Assembly (NCBI GenBank): GCA_903907955.1
Contig: CAIVPZ010000071.1
Location: forward strand, 1 to 64,000
Reading direction: 5' to 3'
Origin: an uncultured Acetobacteraceae bacterium
Lineage (GTDB): Bacteria; Pseudomonadota; Alphaproteobacteria; Acetobacterales; Acetobacteraceae
Length of the DNA: 64,000 nt
The translations under genes were made by a program, and so were the position numbers. The notes below the pieces were generated by a model. The model was not told the DNA's origin, searched no databases, and was given only the letters and a program-made list of their open reading frames with translations. Positions 60,492 through 64,000 of the stretch are shown piece after piece. The first letter of the stretch is position 1. Every line of letters starts with the position of its first letter.

Positions 60492-61234
60492 TTCGGTCCT
60501 TTGCATCAACAGGGCACCCGCCTGACCAGCGCGACGGCGCGGCGGCACGCGCCGCCGGTGGGCGGATGATGGACGGGAAGATAGAAACCTGCCGGAGCGA
60601 AGTCGATATCGGCGCCGGCCCGACTCGGCTGGGCGGCTGCGGATGGTCGGTCCGGTGTTTGCGGCGGCCCCCGCCGCAGGCGCGTAAGGCATTTGCTGGA
60701 CGCATCCGTTCGATCGTCCATGAATTCCCGGTCTTCAGACCCGCGCAGCCACCAATTCCCTGACAGAGCAATCCGTTGTCCGGTATTTGATGGGCAGGCC
60801 GGCGCCATGTCCGCCAAATAACTGGCATTGAAGGTTAAGCACCGGACAAATATTCGAAAAAGCAAGCAATTGCCTTACATTTGGAAGCCGCCGTCCGGAA
60901 AGACACCTACATTCAGACTGTCAATTTCGGTGGACACCGGCAGACGTCAATGGCACATTACAAACAGTCAATGCGACCTAACAACGCATTGAAATCTTTA
61001 GCTAAAAGAGGCTGGACGAGGTCTCTTCACAGGAAACCACCCCGCGGCGCACCGGCGCTGCTTGCCGCGTCTGGTTGGCACGCTGCCGAACGACGCCGCC
61101 ACGGAGTGCCTGGATGCCAGCCCGACCCCGGACAGACCGGGCAAAGTGCTGGGTATGGTGGAAACACCACGACAAGCCCCGCCGCGCGGGACGTGCGCGG
61201 CAACGACAGAATAACCCCGATGGAGGGTACTTAG
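60492..61234. other. Long intergenic region upstream of the pucBA cluster
   Basis: These 743 bases contain no gene I would defend. The section 60830-61010 is noticeably AT-richer than the surroundings and holds the PpsR-type palindrome at 60919-60936. TGGACA at 60931-60936 with CACATT 17 bases downstream is a weak promoter candidate that the palindrome would cover. The remainder, to the first pucB ribosome-binding site GGAGG at 61222-61226, is probably a long untranslated leader. Confidence 0.5.
60919..60936. promoter_or_regulatory. PpsR/CrtJ-type operator upstream of pucBA
   Basis: TGTC-AATTTCGGTG-GACA is a perfect match to the TGTc-N10-gACA operator of PpsR/CrtJ, the aerobic repressor of photosynthesis genes. 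It lies about 300 bases before the first pucB. No second site at the short spacing often seen for cooperative binding was found. Confidence 0.72.
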
Positions 61235-61369
61235 ATGGCATCTCTCTCTGGCCTGACTGACGCCGAAGCCCAGGAATTCCACGAGCAGTTCAAGACCACG
61301 TTCGGTGCGTTCGTCGGCGCCGCCGCCGTCGCGCATCTGCTCGTTTGGGTCTGGAAGCCCTGGTTCTGA
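61235..61369 (+). CDS. pucB: Light-harvesting 2 beta subunit, copy 1
   Basis: This 44-residue antenna polypeptide starts [19 protein letters not shown]. One transmembrane helix carries the bacteriochlorophyll ligand His in [10 protein letters not shown], and the chain ends WVWKPWF, almost identical to LH2 beta of Phaeospirillum molischianum. The PWF Trp that hydrogen-bonds B850 is conserved. GGAGG lies eight bases before the ATG. It is the first gene of four tandem pucBA pairs. Confidence 0.95.
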   Translation: MASLSGLTDAEAQEFHEQFKTTFGAFVGAAAVAHLLVWVWKPWF

Positions 61370-61388
61370 AACCTAGGAGAACATGACA

Positions 61389-61553
61389 ATGGCAAATCCG
61401 CAAGACGACTGGAAGATCTGGCTCGTTATCAACCCGGCCAAGGCGCTGGTTCCCATCTGGATTGCCGTGCTGGCAACCGTGGTGGTCATCCATGTCGCAG
61501 TCATCGGCGGCGGGAAGTACAACTTCCTCGCAGCCCCGGCAGCGGCGAAGTAG
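61389..61553 (+). CDS. pucA: Light-harvesting 2 alpha subunit, copy 1
   Basis: The 54-residue alpha polypeptide begins MANPQDDWKIWLVINP, so Asp6, the B800 ligand in the P. molischianum type, is present. The B850 ligand His35 lies in VVVIHVAVIG. The tail is GGGKYNFLAAPAAAK. This copy alone has NPAKALVP where the others have NPAQWLVP. The second ATG was chosen because AGGAG lies nine bases before it and only three before the first ATG (61383). Confidence 0.95.
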   Translation: MANPQDDWKIWLVINPAKALVPIWIAVLATVVVIHVAVIGGGKYNFLAAPAAAK

Positions 61554-61722
61554 TCAGCGCTTCTGCCCACCTCTCGGTAGCGGGTCGGGGCAACCAGGGA
61601 CGCACCTGATCCGGCACGCTGCCGGGTGACTGAGCCGAAGTCTGGCGTGGTACGTTGCCACGCAGTTACGGCCGCGCTGAACCGGCGCGGAAATCAACCA
61701 AACCCCCTAGGAGGGTCGTAAA

Positions 61723-61857
61723 ATGGCATCCCTTTCTGGCCTGACCGAAGACCAAGCCAAGGAATTCCACGAGCAGTTCAAGACCACTTTCAGCGCGTTC
61801 GTGGCCGTCGCCGCGGTTGCGCATCTGCTGGTTCTCGCTTGGCGCCCGTGGTTCTGA
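61723..61857 (+). CDS. pucB: Light-harvesting 2 beta subunit, copy 2
   Basis: The 44-residue protein ([19 protein letters not shown]) differs from copy 1 at several N-terminal positions, in the membrane part ([17 protein letters not shown]) and has RPWF instead of KPWF at the end. The ligand His is conserved. It follows copy 1 pucA after a 169-bp spacer that contains its own ribosome-binding site AGGAGG and a small hairpin (61645-61663). Confidence 0.95.
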   Translation: MASLSGLTEDQAKEFHEQFKTTFSAFVAVAAVAHLLVLAWRPWF

Positions 61858-61874
61858 TCTAGGAGTATATGGTC

Positions 61875-62039
61875 ATGGCAAATCCGCAAGACGACTGGAA
61901 GATCTGGCTCGTCATCAACCCGGCCCAGTGGCTGATCCCCATCTTTATTGCCGTGCTGGCAACCGCGGTGGTCATCCATGTCGCCGTCATCGGCGGTGGC
62001 AAGTACAACTTCCTCGCAGCCAAGGTTGCGGCGAAGTAG
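61875..62039 (+). CDS. pucA: Light-harvesting 2 alpha subunit, copy 2
   Basis: The 54-residue alpha polypeptide keeps MANPQDDWKIWLVINP and His35 but has IPIFIAVLATAVV in the membrane helix and ends FLAAKVAAK. The Ile-Phe and Ala changes in the helix distinguish it from copies 3 and 4. AGGAG lies eight or nine bases before the chosen ATG. Confidence 0.95.
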   Translation: MANPQDDWKIWLVINPAQWLIPIFIAVLATAVVIHVAVIGGGKYNFLAAKVAAK

Positions 62040-62051
62040 TCATCGCACGAG

Positions 62052-62072
62052 CGCCGGCACAAGTTGCCGGCG
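62052..62072 (+). terminator. Hairpin between puc pairs 2 and 3
   Basis: CGCCGGCA, a five-base loop, then TGCCGGCG: a perfect 8-bp stem 13 bases after the pucA copy 2 stop. There is no U-tract, so it more likely stabilises the upstream mRNA or attenuates than fully terminates. Confidence 0.55.
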
Positions 62073-62111
62073 TACGCGGCGACGTCCACACCCTCTGAGG
62101 AGTATCGTAAG

Positions 62112-62246
62112 ATGGCATCCCTTTCCGGCCTGACCGACGACGAAGCCAAGGAATTCCACGAGCAGTTCAAGACCACTTTCGGTGCGTTCGTCGCCGTCGC
62201 GGCGGTCGCGCATCTGCTGGTGCTCGCCTGGAAGCCGTGGTTCTGA
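62112..62246 (+). CDS. pucB: Light-harvesting 2 beta subunit, copy 3
   Basis: The 44-residue beta polypeptide ([19 protein letters not shown]) has membrane part [21 protein letters not shown], close to copy 2 but with the usual KPWF end. GAGGAG precedes the ATG. The 72-bp spacer from copy 2 pucA contains an 8-bp hairpin. Confidence 0.95.
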   Translation: MASLSGLTDDEAKEFHEQFKTTFGAFVAVAAVAHLLVLAWKPWF

Positions 62247-62262
62247 TTTAGGAGATATGGTC

Positions 62263-62433
62263 ATGGCAAACCCGGCAGACGACTGGAAGATCTGGCTCGT
62301 CATCAACCCCGCTCAGTGGCTCGTGCCCATCTGGATTGCCGTGCTGGCAACCGTGGTGGTCATCCATGTCGCAGTCATCGGCGGCGGGAAGTACAACTTC
62401 CTGGCAGCCCCGGCAGCGGTCGCAGCGAAGTAG
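62263..62433 (+). CDS. pucA: Light-harvesting 2 alpha subunit, copy 3
   Basis: The 56-residue alpha polypeptide begins MANPADDWKIWLVINP (Ala5 instead of Gln5), keeps Asp6 and His35, and ends FLAAPAAVAAK. It differs from copy 4 only in the last few residues (PAAVAAK against PAKVAAK), pointing to recent duplication or gene conversion. Confidence 0.95.
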   Translation: MANPADDWKIWLVINPAQWLVPIWIAVLATVVVIHVAVIGGGKYNFLAAPAAVAAK

Positions 62434-62444
62434 TCAGCGCGTTA

Positions 62445-62466
62445 CCGCCGGCGCCCGCGCCGGCGG
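62445..62466 (+). terminator. Hairpin between puc pairs 3 and 4
   Basis: CCGCCGGCGC-CC-GCGCCGGCGG forms a near-continuous palindrome 12 bases after the pucA copy 3 stop. It is placed like the hairpin after copy 2 but is stronger, and also lacks a U-tract. Such elements often set the antenna mRNA ratio by protecting 3' ends. Confidence 0.55.
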
Positions 62467-62505
62467 CTATAAACGCGATCTGAAACACTTGAGGAGCGTA
62501 GCAAA

Positions 62506-62643
62506 ATGGCGAAGTCGCTTTCTGGCCTGACCGAAGAAGAGGCCAAGGAATTCCACGAGCAGTTCAAGACCACTTTCACTGCGTTCGTCGGCGCCGCTGC
62601 CGTCGCGCATCTGCTCGTGCTGCTGTGGAAGCCTTGGTTCTGA
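62506..62643 (+). CDS. pucB: Light-harvesting 2 beta subunit, copy 4
   Basis: The 45-residue beta polypeptide has a distinct N-terminus, [20 protein letters not shown], one residue longer than copies 1-3. Its membrane part is [21 protein letters not shown]. The ligand His and terminal PWF are conserved. GAGGAG precedes the ATG. Confidence 0.95.
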   Translation: MAKSLSGLTEEEAKEFHEQFKTTFTAFVGAAAVAHLLVLLWKPWF

Positions 62644-62659
62644 TTTAGGAGATATGGTC

Positions 62660-62830
62660 ATGGCAAACCCGGCAGACGACTGGAAGATCTGGCTCGTTAT
62701 CAACCCGGCCCAGTGGCTGGTCCCCATCTGGATTGCCGTGCTGGCAACCGTGGTGGTCATCCATGTCGCGGTCATCGGCGGCGGGAAGTACAACTTCCTC
62801 GCAGCCCCGGCCAAGGTTGCGGCGAAGTAG
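62660..62830 (+). CDS. pucA: Light-harvesting 2 alpha subunit, copy 4
   Basis: The 56-residue alpha polypeptide is nearly identical to copy 3, with the end FLAAPAKVAAK. Asp6 and His35 are conserved. As in all four copies, the position of the P. molischianum alpha Trp45 (eleven residues after the His) is Phe. It closes the puc cluster; no pucC or puhA follows within the window. Confidence 0.95.
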   Translation: MANPADDWKIWLVINPAQWLVPIWIAVLATVVVIHVAVIGGGKYNFLAAPAKVAAK

Positions 62831-62930
62831 TCAGCGCGTCCGCGCCGACTTCGGCCGGTGGTGGATGGGATCCGGGCACGTTGCCCGCCCCGTCCGCTGC
62901 CGGGCGTCGGCGGAAACAAGTGCCCAGCCT

Positions 62931-62951
62931 TGACGTCAGGGGGTGACGTCA
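62931..62951. repeat. Repeated palindrome TGACGTCA downstream of the puc cluster
   Basis: The eight-base palindrome TGACGTCA occurs twice, separated by GGGGG, 100 bases after the last pucA stop. It can form one 8-bp hairpin followed by TTGT, or serve as two adjacent protein-binding sites. Its role is unknown. Confidence 0.5.
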
Positions 62952-63080
62952 TTGTCGAACCTGGTTATTCCGCCTCCGCCCTTCCCGGAGGGCAGAACCT
63001 GATCAGGGCAGGACGCGAATGCGCCGCCGGGATCTGGTTTTCGCGATGCGGAACCCGGGTCGCACCACATGAGGTGATCC

Positions 63081-63374
63081 ATGTCGCGACCTTATAAACC
63101 GAGCCGTCAGCCGGCACCGTCGCTGTGGGATATCGTTCGCCTGCGTTCGCTTGGCGAATCCCTGGCTGAGATCGCTGACGCCTATGGCTGCCACCGGCAA
63201 ACCATCTGGGCCGCCCTGAACCGGGCCGCCGACCGCGGCGAACTGCCGCCGGTGCTGGTTGCCGTGCTTTACCCCGATGACCGCGAGGCCGCTGCGCGGC
63301 TGCTGAAGCGCTGCGAAGCCTCCCGCCCGCCGCTCCGCCGGCCGGCCTTCGCCGCCATGCAGGTCGGGGCGTAG
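63081..63374 (+). CDS. Small helix-turn-helix protein, 97 residues
   Basis: The protein has a central helix-turn-helix (LGESLAEIADAYGCHRQTIW) of the Hin/sigma-factor type near residues 24-43, flanked by a basic N-terminus and an Arg/Ala-rich tail. GAGGTGATCC precedes the ATG. It could be a small DNA-binding regulator or an orphan piece of a transposase-like helix-turn-helix protein. No transposase core or inverted repeats were seen around it. It lies 250 bases downstream of the puc cluster, but a link with puc control is unsupported. Confidence 0.65.
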   Translation: MSRPYKPSRQPAPSLWDIVRLRSLGESLAEIADAYGCHRQTIWAALNRAADRGELPPVLVAVLYPDDREAAARLLKRCEASRPPLRRPAFAAMQVGA

Positions 63375-63434
63375 CACGGACCGGCCAGGGTTCCGGTCTG
63401 GTATCATTCCGCGGAAACATCCTTCCACCACGTC

Positions 63435-63457
63435 ATGCCCGGGCTTGTCCCGGGCAT
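63435..63457. repeat. ATGCCCGGG palindromic repeat (terminator-like)
   Basis: ATGCCCGGG-CTTGT-CCCGGGCAT is a perfect 9-bp inverted repeat flanked by CGTC and TGG. This sequence type recurs as an extragenic palindrome in many alphaproteobacterial genomes. Here it lies between the convergent helix-turn-helix gene and smpB and could terminate both transcripts. Confidence 0.75.
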
Positions 63458-63543
63458 TGGTGTTTTCCGGGCCGCCATGATCCTGGCGGGGCGGAGGCCC
63501 TGGTGGAACGCGAGGCAAAGATCCGTGTTGCCGCCGGTTGGTA

Positions 63544-64000
63544 TTACCCCCGGTCACGCATCAGCCTTGCCTTGTCACGCTGCCAGTCGCGCTCGGCGAT
63601 GGCGTGGCGCTTGTCGCCCTTGGTGCGGCCCTGGCCGATTCCCAGTTGCACCTTGGCGATGCCGCGGTCGTTGAAGTGGATGTCCAGCGGCACCAGGGTG
63701 ATGCCGTCGCGTGCCACCGCGGCGAACAGCCGGTTGGCTTCTTTGCGCTTGACCAGCAGCTTGCGCGGGGCGCGCGGCTCGAAGCGCGACAGCACGCCGC
63801 CCTGGTATTCCGGGATGTAGCAGTTGAACAGGAACAGCTCGCCTTCGCGCTCGCCCGCCCATGCCTCGGTCAGCGTGGCGCGGCCGGCACGCAGCGACTT
63901 GACCTCCGGCCCCTTCAGGACGATGCCGGCTTCGATCTGTTCCTTGATGGCGTAGTCGAACCGCGCCTTGCGGTTCTGCGCCGCGACGCCGTGCGAAATC
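63544..64000 (-). CDS. smpB: SsrA-binding protein SmpB (5' end beyond window)
   Basis: The visible 152 residues comprise nearly all of SmpB, the partner of tmRNA in ribosome rescue. Landmarks are AAQNRKARFDYAI, GIVLKGPEVKSLRAGRATL, FNCYIPEYQ, EPRAPRKLLVKRKEANRL and the C-terminal helix DKRHAIAERDWQRDKARLMR that mimics the anticodon arm. The start codon and first few residues lie beyond the right edge. The stop is TAA at 63544-63546. Confidence 0.95.
   Translation of the reverse strand, partial: ISHGVAAQNRKARFDYAIKEQIEAGIVLKGPEVKSLRAGRATLTEAWAGEREGELFLFNCYIPEYQGGVLSRFEPRAPRKLLVKRKEANRLFAAVARDGITLVPLDIHFNDRGIAKVQLGIGQGRTKGDKRHAIAERDWQRDKARLMRDRG

Noticed and set aside
60881..61234. A 117-codon frame ending at the first pucB start
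   Set aside because: Mixed composition, no ribosome-binding site, no family features, and it covers the PpsR-type site; better read as leader.
61235..62830. Reading the antenna genes as LH1 (pufBA)
   Set aside because: The alpha chains have the DDWKIWLVINP start of the P. molischianum LH2 type and no reaction-centre genes follow.

Overview
The window is a high-GC (roughly 70% by eye) alphaproteobacterial chromosome segment from a bacteriochlorophyll-based phototroph. Four tandem pucBA light-harvesting pairs, a PpsR/CrtJ-type site, a crtY/crtZ/crtX carotenoid set, an FNR/FixK-type box and an alphaproteobacterial SOS box (GTTC-N7-GTTC) support this. Other class-typical features are the dusB-ntrBC-ntrYX order, fused IspDF, a class I lysyl-tRNA synthetase and the trpGDC-moaC-moeA-lexA order. 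I infer a purple nonsulfur member of the Rhodospirillales, probably Acetobacteraceae. The genus cannot be fixed by reading alone.

Layout. 1-5.8 kb: DUF4337 protein, a 42-residue membrane microprotein, then a minus-strand run of an ArnT-like glycosyltransferase, histidine kinase, tldD, and usg. 5.9-8.7 kb: groESL behind two CIRCE operators, then a cold-shock gene. 8.7-15.8 kb: a TerB-like protein, an MprF-like flippase without its second GNAT half next to class I lysyl-tRNA synthetase, and a DinG-like helicase. 15.9-22.6 kb: sugar-nucleotide and surface-polysaccharide genes (gmhA, a heptose nucleotidyltransferase-phosphatase fusion, a low-GC DUF4422 glycosyltransferase, phosphomannomutase, galU) and a DnaJ protein. 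22.6-32.2 kb: malic enzyme-phosphotransacetylase, a lone CoxL-like molybdenum hydroxylase subunit, hisI overlapping a COG0523 metallochaperone, an OprB porin, and a family 2 glycosyltransferase. 32.3-41.1 kb: ntrX, ntrY, ntrC, ntrB, dusB, and divergent ispDF. 41.1-45.1 kb: an FNR-boxed AhpD-like/DUF2892 pair, then crtY, crtZ and crtX. 45.4-49.7 kb: an RND efflux pair. 49.7-53.2 kb: a family 2A encapsulin operon. 53.3-58.5 kb: lexA, moeA, moaC, trpC, trpD, trpG. 58.8-60.5 kb: a polysaccharide-deacetylase-like protein and a LuxR-type response regulator. 61.2-62.8 kb: four pucBA pairs. 63.0-64.0 kb: a small helix-turn-helix protein and smpB, cut by the window end.

The most notable system is the sulfur-metabolism nanocompartment operon at 49.7-53.2 kb: a family 2A (SrpI-like) encapsulin shell, a cysteine desulfurase with a long disordered N-terminal cargo domain, and serine O-acetyltransferase. 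The shell gene carries two lesions near its 5' end. One is an in-frame TAA where homologues have Gln; the other is a 5-bp tandem duplication that shifts the frame. The cargo and cysE genes look intact. The locus is therefore either a recently broken nanocompartment or one that makes a shell protein lacking its N-terminal arm.

A second unexplained feature is a family of palindromic repeats whose conserved edge (TGAGAGTTTG) supplies the stop codon of the preceding gene at three separate loci. In one of these the repeat also supplies the start region of the next gene.
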